The position numbers and the translations under genes are program-made. Source: Planktosalinus sp963977065 (GTDB lineage Bacteria; Bacteroidota; Bacteroidia; Flavobacteriales; Flavobacteriaceae). Taken from it: a DNA stretch of 64,000 nucleotides. The stretch spans positions 1 to 64,000 of the forward strand of contig CAXBNF010000001.1 of the NCBI GenBank assembly GCA_963977065.1. Reading direction: 5' to 3'. Within the stretch, counting starts at the first letter, position 1. Each line of letters begins with the position of its first letter. Positions 17,006-24,918 of this stretch are shown here, in pieces. The notes under the pieces were generated by a model. That model saw only the letters and a program-made list of their open reading frames with translations. It did not search any database and was not told the origin of the DNA.

Positions 17006-18106
17006 TTATTGTTTAATTACTTCAATCCCTTTTGGCGATACTGAACCTTCTATTAATACTTCCTTGGAATAAGTAGCATTTCTTGTCGCTGTACTTCCTT
17101 TTAGAACTCCTTCTTGGCCTTGCTTTGTGGAGATATCATGTACTTTCCCTTTAATATATTTCATGTCTATTTTGACTATACTATTTCCAGTTCTTTCTGC
17201 CCAAATTTTAGCAACTTTTAAGTCTTTTGTTGTTGATATAAATTGACTTTTAAAATTCGTTCGCGAACCATTTATAACGTGCCCTTCTATAGTATAAGTA
17301 GCATTTGGATTTTTAGCAAATAGTCCAACTTTTATATTCTCATCTGGTCTAACAACTCTGTAAACATAATTTTTAGGTGATATTAAACTCTTTAGTGCAC
17401 CTCCAAAAATAAAGAATGGTGAACTGAATTCATTAGAAGCTATATCTCCCTTAGCACTTAGATATCTAGCTTTATTTTCTGCATTTATTGTATTCGCTCC
17501 ATATTGATATAAGAATGTTTCATAACCAGTTGCAAACTCTCTAGAAGAAAAGAAGTCCATTTCTTCTTGAGACATATTATTTAAATCTGGCTTTCCTGGG
17601 TTACTTATCAGTTCTTTTGCTTCGCTCCAAGTAGTCCCTCTTTGCCAACCCATAGTTTCAGCAAATTGAACTGCCATTGGCTGTATCATAATGGCATAAG
17701 CTTCCTCTGCATACCAACCTGCACAAGTTGTAGTGCCGTCAGGTTGATTAACCCCTCCATCATGCCAAATCCAAGCTTTTGGGATTTCCCCTTTTGTTTT
17801 TGGGCTAAAAGATCCATCCTCTCCTGCAACTTGTCGTTGCCCTTCTTCTTTGCCTGCTGAAGTAGGCTCAAGTCCTTCAAGCTCTTTCATGTCAATTAGC
17901 CTATTACCACTAAATTGATATGGTGAATACCAAGGATATTCCTTAAATAAAGGGTCCGTAGCAAAAAACCTCCCCACTCGTGGATCATGCATCCTAAAGG
18001 TATAGTTAACTGAATTTCCTTCCCCCTTTATCTCATCATCCATCTCTTGACCCTGGAAACCATACCTGTAATCACTGGTGTTTGCGTGCCTTCCGGGTAG
18101 GAGCAT
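17006..18106 (-). CDS. Orphan RHS toxin cassette with ADP-ribosyltransferase tip
   Basis: After the 78-residue core comes a linker domain (about 79-240) and a C-terminal ADP-ribosyltransferase-like fold. Visible ART elements in order are YVYRVVRPDE (first-strand arginine), the STT motif in SQFISTTKDLKVAKIWA, and a final acidic strand SKEVLIEGSV, giving the R-S-E order of arginine/thiol-specific ARTs. Substrate is unknown. The core nucleotide sequence is nearly identical to that of the body over a run of about 38 bp around the codons for GRHANTSDYRY, so it is a favourable recombination partner. The immunity gene follows after 4 bp. Confidence 0.75.
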   Translation of the reverse strand: MLLPGRHANTSDYRYGFQGQEMDDEIKGEGNSVNYTFRMHDPRVGRFFATDPLFKEYPWYSPYQFSGNRLIDMKELEGLEPTSAGKEEGQRQVAGEDGSFSPKTKGEIPKAWIWHDGGVNQPDGTTTCAGWYAEEAYAIMIQPMAVQFAETMGWQRGTTWSEAKELISNPGKPDLNNMSQEEMDFFSSREFATGYETFLYQYGANTINAENKARYLSAKGDIASNEFSSPFFIFGGALKSLISPKNYVYRVVRPDENIKVGLFAKNPNATYTIEGHVINGSRTNFKSQFISTTKDLKVAKIWAERTGNSIVKIDMKYIKGKVHDISTKQGQEGVLKGSTATRNATYSKEVLIEGSVSPKGIEVIKQ

Positions 18107-18175
18107 GCCGAACGGATATAGGGTTTTTACCTGATTTTTAACTCAAAAATTAAAAGAACGTGTTGTAAATATATG
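18107..18175 (-). promoter_or_regulatory. Conserved cassette leader
   Basis: On the minus strand TATATTTAC (18165-18173) lies 58 nt upstream of the ATG at 18106, followed by ACGTTCTTTTAATTTTTGAG and TATATCCGTTCGGC. The layout matches the right-array leaders. Confidence 0.5.
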
Positions 18176-18311
18176 ATAATTTGAAGCAGAAATTTAAATA
18201 CTTAATCAAATAGTTTGACGAAAAGGCTACCTCTAAGATTCAAAAAATAATTGAAAGCTTGATCACAAAAACGTTGCCTAACTTTTGGGCAAAACAGTGC
18301 TTCAGATGTTT

Positions 18312-18707
18312 TTAGTTTATCTTTCTGAGTACATAATCTAAAAGAGAGACGCACATTAAGAAAGATGTTGCATATAAAATTAGAAGTATAGTGTCACTAT
18401 ATATTACAAAAAAAATAGATAAGTAAGGTAAGCATAATATTATTAATGAAGCACTTATGCTTATTAAAAACAAAGCCATTGGTAGTTTACGCTTAAATCC
18501 ATATCTAATAATTGAATATATAGCAAGGATGGCTAAAATCCATAATGGTATATGTAATAAATAACCGTAGAAATAAGCGCTTGTAATATCTTTAAACCCT
18601 CTCGGTTGATTATATGTAAGTAAAAAAATAAAGTAAATTGAATACCCTAATGAACCTACAAATAAAATTAGGCAACAATACTTTAGGAACTTAAAAATCT
18701 TTTTCAT
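18312..18707 (-). CDS. Predicted four-TM immunity protein
   Basis: This 131-aa protein consists almost entirely of four hydrophobic helices: CCLILFVGSLGYSIYFIFLL, LLHIPLWILAILAIYSIIR, ALFLISISASLIILCLPYL and TILLILYATSFLMCVSLLDY. It starts with an overlapping TAATG at the stop codon of the toxin gene, so translation is coupled. An integral membrane immunity protein suggests that the toxin at 18707 acts on, or crosses, the inner membrane. No family is recognised. Confidence 0.65.
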   Translation of the reverse strand: MKKIFKFLKYCCLILFVGSLGYSIYFIFLLTYNQPRGFKDITSAYFYGYLLHIPLWILAILAIYSIIRYGFKRKLPMALFLISISASLIILCLPYLSIFFVIYSDTILLILYATSFLMCVSLLDYVLRKIN

Positions 18708-19771
18708 TAGCCGCCATTTTTATCTTGTTCCTTAACATCTTTTTTCCAATCAATTCTTCTATTGAAGTTATGTGTTTTTTCTGCAGAACCACCCTTTTCA
18801 TTAATTCTTTTAACAATTTCATCCATTACATGATTCCATAATTGGTCTGCTTGTCTAAAGAATTTTTCTCCACCACCACCTGGAAAGAAAGCATTATAAA
18901 ATGCATCAATAGGTTCGTAAAGTCTGTCGATTCCACGGGTATAAAAGGTATATGTCCCGTCTTCATTATCAGTCAATCCAAATTGCCTGTGGCCTGCTAA
19001 TGGATGCTGCATATCCCAAAATGTAGCTATGGGTGTAAACACCCAAGAATTTTTAGTTGCTTGGGTTACTAATACTGGTGCTGTATCCGGACCACCATCA
19101 AAAGCCATTACTGTACCATACGGATTGTCGCTTAACCAACTAGCTTTAGACTCGGGGTCTCCTTGGGGATAATCAAGAGTACTAACATCAGGATCAACTA
19201 AACTACTAAAATTAGTTCGTATAATTGTATAAAGTTCACTGGCAGAAACATTATCAGGCAACTTACTTATTTTGACAGCATAATAATCGTTATTTAATTG
19301 TCCGCCAAAAGCCGCATTCAAAGGTTGTCGGTATATATTTCCTTTATTTGCATTTGCATAAACGCCAACCACCCTATATTCATTTGAATGCTCGAAAGCC
19401 AACATATCAGCCCATAAGGCATAATCATTGCTATTTAGAACTTGAAGTTCTGGTTGGCTGGGCATATTAATTATTTCACCAGATATCAAATCCTTAGCTT
19501 CTAATCCTTCTAATTCAACAGAATTTATAACCCTATTTTCACTAAACGCATATTGAGAATTCCAAGGATAAGACTTATATAAAGGATCAACAGCAAAAAA
19601 CCTCCCAACCCTGGGGTCGTGCATTCTATATTTATAATTCACAGAATTCCCCTCACCCTTGATCTCATCATCCATCTCCTGTCCTTGGAAGCCATAACGG
19701 TAATTACTGGTGTTCGCATGGCGCCCCGGTAGGAGCATGCCGAACGGATAGTAGTCAAAATGGCTAAACAT
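18707..19771 (-). CDS. Orphan RHS toxin cassette nearest the secretion operon
   Basis: The shared core begins at residue 12 (19738). Upstream, the frame continues through FSHFDYYPFG, so homology to the body extends slightly further 5' than in the other cassettes. The tip of about 265 aa is not identified with certainty. Its C-terminal part contains HPLAGHRQFGLTDN, a YTFYTRGIDRL segment and a helical FRQADQLWNHVMDEIV, a combination I recall from C-termini of other secreted polymorphic proteins but cannot name. Immunity is a four-TM protein overlapping by 1 bp. The usual TATATTTAC box is not obvious in front of this copy. Confidence 0.7.
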   Translation of the reverse strand: MFSHFDYYPFGMLLPGRHANTSNYRYGFQGQEMDDEIKGEGNSVNYKYRMHDPRVGRFFAVDPLYKSYPWNSQYAFSENRVINSVELEGLEAKDLISGEIINMPSQPELQVLNSNDYALWADMLAFEHSNEYRVVGVYANANKGNIYRQPLNAAFGGQLNNDYYAVKISKLPDNVSASELYTIIRTNFSSLVDPDVSTLDYPQGDPESKASWLSDNPYGTVMAFDGGPDTAPVLVTQATKNSWVFTPIATFWDMQHPLAGHRQFGLTDNEDGTYTFYTRGIDRLYEPIDAFYNAFFPGGGGEKFFRQADQLWNHVMDEIVKRINEKGGSAEKTHNFNRRIDWKKDVKEQDKNGG

Positions 19772-20012
19772 CCAGAATTTATAAGAACTTACATCATTGT
19801 TACTTCGTTAAAAAATGGCTCGATATGGATCATTTAATACAAAATAAATACAAATAATCATCCTAAATTTTATTTAATAAATGATGATTTCGGAGGTTAA
19901 AATAGTAAAAAAAATTATACCCGCTGTAATTATTACAAAAAATGAATTAATGATTTTCATTTTATGAGGTTTAATATTTTCGTTTATATTTACAAAGTTA
20001 AAATTTAGTTAA
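19772..20012. promoter_or_regulatory. Divergent promoter region between left array and secretion operon
   Basis: This 241-bp region separates the leftward toxin array from the rightward secretion operon. TATATTTAC at 19985-19993, about 20 nt before the ATG at 20013, matches the box in the cassette leaders and is the likely -7 element of the secretion operon. A 28-codon minus-strand frame (19874-19960, hydrophobic MKIINSFFVIITAGIIFFTI) is visible but has no other support. Confidence 0.45.
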
Positions 20013-20744
20013 ATGTCCAAATACAAATTCCCAAAATATCTTCTCTTTCTTTTACTGATAGTTACTTTTTATAGTTTTATTGGGGATAAGGTTCAGAAAA
20101 GAGTAATCAGAGATGCAAGTTTTGACACTCACTTTTTTGTGTATATCGATAAGAAAAAAACTGATAAGGAAGCGTTTTATTCTTGGTATAAATCAGGTGA
20201 GATTCATGAAAGTTTTGGTGATGCTGGTGGTGATTTACTACATGATGAATTTATTAAGTATTATTCTAATAATAGCCTTGCAGAAAAAGGAAAGTTTAAT
20301 TATGGTTTAAAGGTTGGGCTCTGGAGGAAATGGCACCCCAATGGAACTTTAATAGAAGAAACCCAATGGAGGGCAGGAAAGAAAAATGGCAGTTTTTTAT
20401 TGTATGATCAAAATGGAAACCTCAACATCAAGGGACAATACAGAAGAGATATAAAAAATGGGACTTGGATAAATATCCAAGAAAGTGATACAACTTGGTA
20501 TAAAAAAGGGATTGCTTATAAAGAACATCCAAGGATCATAAAAAAACGCCTTGATTCTATAAATGGTAAAGAATCGTTGTTTAAAAAAATCTTCAAGAAA
20601 AAAGACAGTACAGATATAAATGAAAATAGAAAACCATTTTTTAAAAGGGTTTTCAGCAAGCAAAAGGATACAACTACTGTTAAAGAAAACAAGCCCTTTT
20701 TCCTTAAACGATGGTTTACCAAGGATAATGATACAGATAATTAA
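20013..20744 (+). CDS. MORN-repeat (YwqK-like) envelope protein
   Basis: The 243-aa protein begins with a signal anchor (KYLLFLLLIVTFYSFIG). Its centre carries MORN-2/YwqK-type repeats, visible as GLKVGLWRKWHPNGTLIEE, GKKNGSFLLYDQNGNLNIKG and DIKNGTWIN. The C-terminus is basic, with two repeats of the type KKIFKKKDSTD. MORN-2 repeats form beta hairpins for protein contacts. It is the first gene of the secretion operon, 2 bp before the beta-helical pilin-like gene, so it is probably an accessory or assembly factor on the outer face of the inner membrane. Such a gene is not part of canonical type II secretion operons. Confidence 0.75.
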   Translation: MSKYKFPKYLLFLLLIVTFYSFIGDKVQKRVIRDASFDTHFFVYIDKKKTDKEAFYSWYKSGEIHESFGDAGGDLLHDEFIKYYSNNSLAEKGKFNYGLKVGLWRKWHPNGTLIEETQWRAGKKNGSFLLYDQNGNLNIKGQYRRDIKNGTWINIQESDTTWYKKGIAYKEHPRIIKKRLDSINGKESLFKKIFKKKDSTDINENRKPFFKRVFSKQKDTTTVKENKPFFLKRWFTKDNDTDN

Positions 20745-20746
20745 TA

Positions 20747-21967
20747 ATGAAACTAAAAGCGGCTAGCTTAGCTTATGCTATATTTATTACCCTTATTATA
20801 GCAATCCTTTGCTATGCGCTCCTCTTGGTCTTTTCCTTTAACAATGACCTGAATGATTATTTCACTTTGCGAAAAAAATTACTGATGCACAATCAGTCTG
20901 CCATTGCTGTAATGAACGCAAATTACCCCACCTTTGAAGGTATAAATAGTTCACAACTGTTTCCACAAGATGCGGCAATCATCACCACTATGGAGGCAAC
21001 AGACTGGGGAGCCTTTAAAAAATCCCAGATTATTTCCTATTCTGGAAGGGACACCGTTAAACAAGCTTATTTACTCTCAAGTGCTTTTAATAAGGATATG
21101 CCGGCCCTTTACCTTAGGGATAATGATGAAGACTTTAAAATTTCCGGCAATACTATCCTGCAAGGAGACATTTACATATCCGGAAGAGGATTGAAAATAG
21201 TCAATCTCGCAGGTATCCAGTCAGTTGACAAACCAGTTCACTCCGGTACTATTTATACTTCTGAAAAAATAGTGCCCAATATAACGCCATTGGAATTGAT
21301 ATACCCAGAGGAGTTTGTTTTAAAGTTGCCATCTGATATAAAAACAAATGTGGTCATCAATGGTTTCGATAAAAAAACCATTGTAATCGACGTAGGTACG
21401 GTATTGGAAAACATAAAATTAAAAGGCAATATCATTATCAGGTCACAAGATACTATAAACATAAAGGACACTGCCATCCTGGAAGATATTATAATTGAAG
21501 CCCCAAAAATTGTTTTTCAGGAGGGCTTTAAAGGTAATCTACAGGTTTTTGCCTCTAAAGAAGTTGTAATGGAAACCGGGACTTTGCTGGCTTACCCGTC
21601 TGTTATTGTTGTTGGGCCCAATGAAAGTGAAGGGAAATCGATCGTGTTAAAGGAGGACTCAAATATGAATGGTTCGATACTATTATATGGAAACGGCCTT
21701 AAGGACGAATCAAAACACAAAATCAACATAGGGCCTAATGCCACTGTGAATGGAACCATTTATTGTGATGGTGTGTTAGCCTTATATGGGACGGTTAACG
21801 GTTCTGTAATTGCCTCTTTACTTGAACATAAAACCCCAACCACCCATCATAGGAACTTAATTTTTAACGGGAAGATACTAGCTGATAAAATCCCTAACCC
21901 CTATTTTCAAGTACAAACCCTTGAAAAATATATGACGGATCAACCTGTCATCTTGAAAAAATTATAA
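20747..21967 (+). CDS. Membrane-anchored beta-helix protein, candidate minor pilin
   Basis: An N-terminal hydrophobic helix at about residues 8-30 (LAYAIFITLIIAILCYALLL) is placed as in PilX/GspK-type minor pilins, but the usual Glu5 is absent. The rest is a repeating beta structure with alternating hydrophobic positions: ILQGDIYISGRGLKIVN, IKLKGNIIIRSQDTINIKD, MNGSILLYGNG and VNGTIYCDGVLALYGTVNGS. This resembles right-handed beta-helix or polymer-forming domains. The position just before two pseudopilin genes suggests a tip or initiating subunit of a pseudopilus. The combination of pilin-like anchor with a beta-helix is unusual. Confidence 0.65.
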   Translation: MKLKAASLAYAIFITLIIAILCYALLLVFSFNNDLNDYFTLRKKLLMHNQSAIAVMNANYPTFEGINSSQLFPQDAAIITTMEATDWGAFKKSQIISYSGRDTVKQAYLLSSAFNKDMPALYLRDNDEDFKISGNTILQGDIYISGRGLKIVNLAGIQSVDKPVHSGTIYTSEKIVPNITPLELIYPEEFVLKLPSDIKTNVVINGFDKKTIVIDVGTVLENIKLKGNIIIRSQDTINIKDTAILEDIIIEAPKIVFQEGFKGNLQVFASKEVVMETGTLLAYPSVIVVGPNESEGKSIVLKEDSNMNGSILLYGNGLKDESKHKINIGPNATVNGTIYCDGVLALYGTVNGSVIASLLEHKTPTTHHRNLIFNGKILADKIPNPYFQVQTLEKYMTDQPVILKKL

Positions 21968-21969
21968 AT

Positions 21970-22317
21970 ATGGTATCTTTAAAATCAAGCTTAAAAGGAT
22001 CATCTATAGTTGAAACAGTGATTGCAATTACAATTATCGCTATGTGTTCATTGATTGCCACACTTGTCTTTGCCAATGTAATAAATTCAACTGAACCCAT
22101 AAAGAAATATGCCTTTGAGTTTGAGTTGGAACAGATCATTGAAAAAACGATAACCAATAATGAGCATACAGGTTACATTTATAAGTATGATGACTTCACA
22201 ATCGAAAGAAAGGTGGAACACAACACCCCTTTACCAGGAGTCAATAGAATTTCTTTTTTGGTTAAAATGGGCAAGAATGTATATCATTATAATTTATTGA
22301 CATCCCATATAGATTGA
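21970..22317 (+). CDS. Pseudopilin (type IV pilin-like)
   Basis: This 115-aa protein has a class III prepilin signal: a short basic leader ending in KG, then SSIVETVIAITIIA with glutamate at mature position 5, and a long hydrophobic helix (CSLIATLVFANVI). The C-terminal globular part is small (about 75 aa). The peptidase encoded at 24432 would cleave after the glycine. The gene lies 2 bp after the beta-helix gene and 4 bp before another pseudopilin gene. It probably corresponds to a GspI/GspH-type minor pseudopilin. Confidence 0.8.
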   Translation: MVSLKSSLKGSSIVETVIAITIIAMCSLIATLVFANVINSTEPIKKYAFEFELEQIIEKTITNNEHTGYIYKYDDFTIERKVEHNTPLPGVNRISFLVKMGKNVYHYNLLTSHID

Positions 22318-22321
22318 TAAC

Positions 22322-22795
22322 ATGAAAACCAAAGCATTCACCATATTGGAATCAATTATTACACTGGCACTCATAAGCATTATTATTAGCATGGTTTACT
22401 TGGTTATTGTTTATTTTTCCAAAAATGTAAGTGACTATACTTTAATAAGCACCAAAAATTTTGAACTAAACCTATATAGTTTACAACTGAGGGAGGATTT
22501 TTTTAACTCTGAAAGTGTTATCTCAAATGACGCCCAGGGCTTTACTGTTCAATTTTATGATGAAACCCAGGTTTATTATTATCAAAATAATAATTTTTTA
22601 TACAGGAAAACACCGGTGAGTACTGACTCATTAAAGATTACAAACCTGCAAATCCAATACCTTTTTGAGGCCCCACCAAATGATTCTTTACAACTTGTTA
22701 AAAATTTGATTATTGAAACAAACCAAAACAAAACAGACATACCACTTTATTTTTATAAAACTTACTTTTCAAATTATTTGAATATAAAGGAATGA
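22322..22795 (+). CDS. Pseudopilin, minor (GspJ-like position)
   Basis: The N-terminus MKTKAFTILESIITLALISI is a prepilin signal with alanine instead of glycine at -1 and glutamate at +5, followed by a hydrophobic helix. The globular part is about 120 aa, mostly beta strand. It overlaps the GspF-like gene by 4 bp. Size and position suggest a GspJ-like or PilW-like minor pseudopilin, although specific subtype cannot be read from this sequence alone. Confidence 0.8.
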   Translation: MKTKAFTILESIITLALISIIISMVYLVIVYFSKNVSDYTLISTKNFELNLYSLQLREDFFNSESVISNDAQGFTVQFYDETQVYYYQNNNFLYRKTPVSTDSLKITNLQIQYLFEAPPNDSLQLVKNLIIETNQNKTDIPLYFYKTYFSNYLNIKE

Positions 22796-23931
22796 GCATA
22801 GAAATTAGAAATATTCAAAAAGTAAATAAAAGTACTTTTGCAAATCAGCAAACAGGGAGTGCATTCTTTAAAAAGGAATTTTCATTTTCAAGAAAGATAA
22901 CAGATAAAAAGAAAGTCTTTATTTATAAGGATATGGCCACTCTTTTGAGGGCGGGTATTGATTTCAAGTCTGCACTTACCATTGTAAGGGACCAGCAAAC
23001 CAACGAACTTTCAAAAAACGTGCTCAATTCTATTCTGGATGCAGTGATTAAAGGTAAATCACTTCATGAGGCAATGGACAAAACAGGGTATTTTTCACAA
23101 TATGAAATTTTTAGCATTAAAATAGGTGAAGAAACCAGGATGTTGGATACTATTCTGGATGAGCTTCAAAAGTATTTTCAACGAAAAGTAAAGCTGAAAA
23201 AGCAAATAATCTCTATCCTCACTTATCCGGCTTTTATATTGGTGTTAACATTTGCCACTTTATATTTTATGCTTACATATGTGGTGCCCCTGTTTGAATC
23301 TGTATTTAACCAATTTGACAGGGAACTGCCCAAATTGACCAAATATGTGATTTTACTATCTGAAAATTTTAGTGCGATTTTTATAGGTATCATAGTTTGC
23401 ATGGCAGCTATAGCGATACTATATAATACAGTTAAAAAAAGGGTTGCTTATAAAAGGTTTACCTCAAAGTTTATCTTAAAAATACCTTTTTTTGGGAAAT
23501 TGGTAAAAGAAATATATCTCACACGATTTTGTCAATCTATGGCCTTGTTGCTGGTATCCAAAACATCATTGACCGAGTCGTTAAACTTAGTGAAAAAGAT
23601 GGTTGGTTTTTACCCAATTGAGGAGGCTTTAAATACCATTCAAACTGACATTGAGAAAGGTGCTACCTTAGGTGATTCCATGTCAAAGTTCAGTTTTTTT
23701 GATAAAAATATGACCTCCATGGTAAAAGTTTCAGAGCAAGTAAACCAGTTGGACAGTATGTTCCAAAACCTGGCAGAACATTATGATGAAGAAGTTGAAC
23801 ATAAAACAAAAACAATGGGAAGTATTATTGAACCTATGCTCATTTTATTAATTGGAGCTATAGTGGGAGTGATTATGATTGCCATGTATGCACCAATGTT
23901 TGATTTAAGTGAAGTGATAGGAGGAAATTAA
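22792..23931 (+). CDS. gspF: Inner-membrane platform protein (GspF/PilC family)
   Basis: This 379-aa protein has the duplicated T2SF domain: MATLLRAGIDFKSALTIV (about 44-61) and SMALLLVSKTSLTESLNLV (about 247-265), each followed by helical cytosolic segments. Three transmembrane helices are visible (about 147-170, 200-215 and a C-terminal ILLIGAIVGVIMIAMYAPMF). In type II secretion and type IV pili, this protein connects the ATPase to pseudopilus assembly. It overlaps the upstream pseudopilin gene by 4 bp. A 75-bp AT-rich gap with no gene follows, before the major pseudopilin. Confidence 0.9.
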   Translation: MSIEIRNIQKVNKSTFANQQTGSAFFKKEFSFSRKITDKKKVFIYKDMATLLRAGIDFKSALTIVRDQQTNELSKNVLNSILDAVIKGKSLHEAMDKTGYFSQYEIFSIKIGEETRMLDTILDELQKYFQRKVKLKKQIISILTYPAFILVLTFATLYFMLTYVVPLFESVFNQFDRELPKLTKYVILLSENFSAIFIGIIVCMAAIAILYNTVKKRVAYKRFTSKFILKIPFFGKLVKEIYLTRFCQSMALLLVSKTSLTESLNLVKKMVGFYPIEEALNTIQTDIEKGATLGDSMSKFSFFDKNMTSMVKVSEQVNQLDSMFQNLAEHYDEEVEHKTKTMGSIIEPMLILLIGAIVGVIMIAMYAPMFDLSEVIGGN

Positions 23932-24006
23932 TTTTTTTTATACTTTTAAAACAGTATATTTAACTTTTGTTTAACAATCTGTGTTTTTATTTAATATTCA
24001 ATTTTT

Positions 24007-24429
24007 ATGTACAAAGAAGTTAAAATTGAGAATAAGTTTCGGCTAAAAGCTTATTCCATGACGGAAATTTTAATTGTGTTATGTATCATTGGCATTCTTA
24101 TTTTGATGGTTCTTCCAAACCAAACTTCTGTAATCAGTCAGGCAAAATCCATTGAAGCCCAAAGCATGCTCAATCATGTCTATGCACTACAGAAAAGCCA
24201 TTTTTACAGATTTTCAAGGTATTCATCTAGTTTTGATGAATTGGGCTTTGAGCCCACATTGACCATTCAGGAGGGTGGTCAAGCTGTATATAAGATTGAG
24301 GTTATTGACGCTTCAACAAATACTTTTAAAGCAAGGGCCACAGCCCTTTCTGATTTTGATGGTGATGGGGTTTTCAATGTTTGGGAAATTGATCAAAATA
24401 AAGTATTAAAAGAAGTGGTAAAAGATTAA
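24007..24429 (+). CDS. Major pseudopilin (GspG-like)
   Basis: A 140-aa protein with a long basic leader (16-17 aa) ending in LKA, then YSMTEILIVLCIIGILILMV. Glutamate is at mature position 5 and there is alanine at -1. The globular domain contains a helix-rich segment AQSMLNHVYALQKSHFYRFS, followed by a loop with FDELGFEP and an acidic DFDGDGVFNVWEID near the C-terminus, a calcium-loop-like feature. The domain size fits GspG/PilA-type major subunits. It is placed directly before the prepilin peptidase gene. Confidence 0.8.
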   Translation: MYKEVKIENKFRLKAYSMTEILIVLCIIGILILMVLPNQTSVISQAKSIEAQSMLNHVYALQKSHFYRFSRYSSSFDELGFEPTLTIQEGGQAVYKIEVIDASTNTFKARATALSDFDGDGVFNVWEIDQNKVLKEVVKD

Positions 24430-24431
24430 AC

Positions 24432-24917
24432 TTGATCGTTTTAATATTAAATATCATTTTGGGTTGTTCTCTTTTGATTATAACCTATCAAGATTTCAAG
24501 GATCGCTCAATACACTTAGCTTGGCTAATTGCTGTTTTTTTATGTGCAATTGCTTTACTTTGGATACAGGGTCAAGCTTTGTCTGACCTTATCTCACCTG
24601 TCCTTTTTGTAATAATAGTTTTGTTTGTTTTGTGGATTTATTTGAGCTTGAAACAGAAACGATTTTTAAACCCCTTGAAAAACCATATTGGTCTGGGTGA
24701 TGTATTTTTTTTCTTGGCCATTACCCCTTTATTCAATTTACATAATTATATGTTGTTTTTCATAACCGGAATGTTACTTTCATTAATTGTATCCGGTTTA
24801 TTTACAAAAAAGAATAGAATGATTCCTTTAGCAGGAATTTTAGCATTGTATTTGACCATTTTAAAAATTGGTTCATTTTTTTTAGAAAAAGACATTTTTA
24901 AAGATTCTCTTTTATGA
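24432..24917 (+). CDS. Type IV prepilin peptidase (A24 family, minimal form)
   Basis: The protein is about 161 aa with six hydrophobic helices. The two catalytic aspartates of GspO/PilD are visible in YQDFKDRSIH (about 17-26) and in the GLGDVFFF motif (about 84-91). The N-terminal cysteine-rich methyltransferase domain of classical PilD is absent, so it may only cleave. The start appears to be TTG at 24432, 2 bp after the pseudopilin stop. No ATG lies close. It ends 1 bp before the ATPase gene. The substrates are the pseudopilins encoded on either side. Confidence 0.85.
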   Translation: MIVLILNIILGCSLLIITYQDFKDRSIHLAWLIAVFLCAIALLWIQGQALSDLISPVLFVIIVLFVLWIYLSLKQKRFLNPLKNHIGLGDVFFFLAITPLFNLHNYMLFFITGMLLSLIVSGLFTKKNRMIPLAGILALYLTILKIGSFFLEKDIFKDSLL

Positions 24918-24918
24918 A

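Noticed and set aside
19874..19960. A 28-codon hydrophobic frame on the minus strand in the divergent promoter region
   Set aside because: It is very short, has no toxin next to it and may arise by chance in AT-rich DNA.
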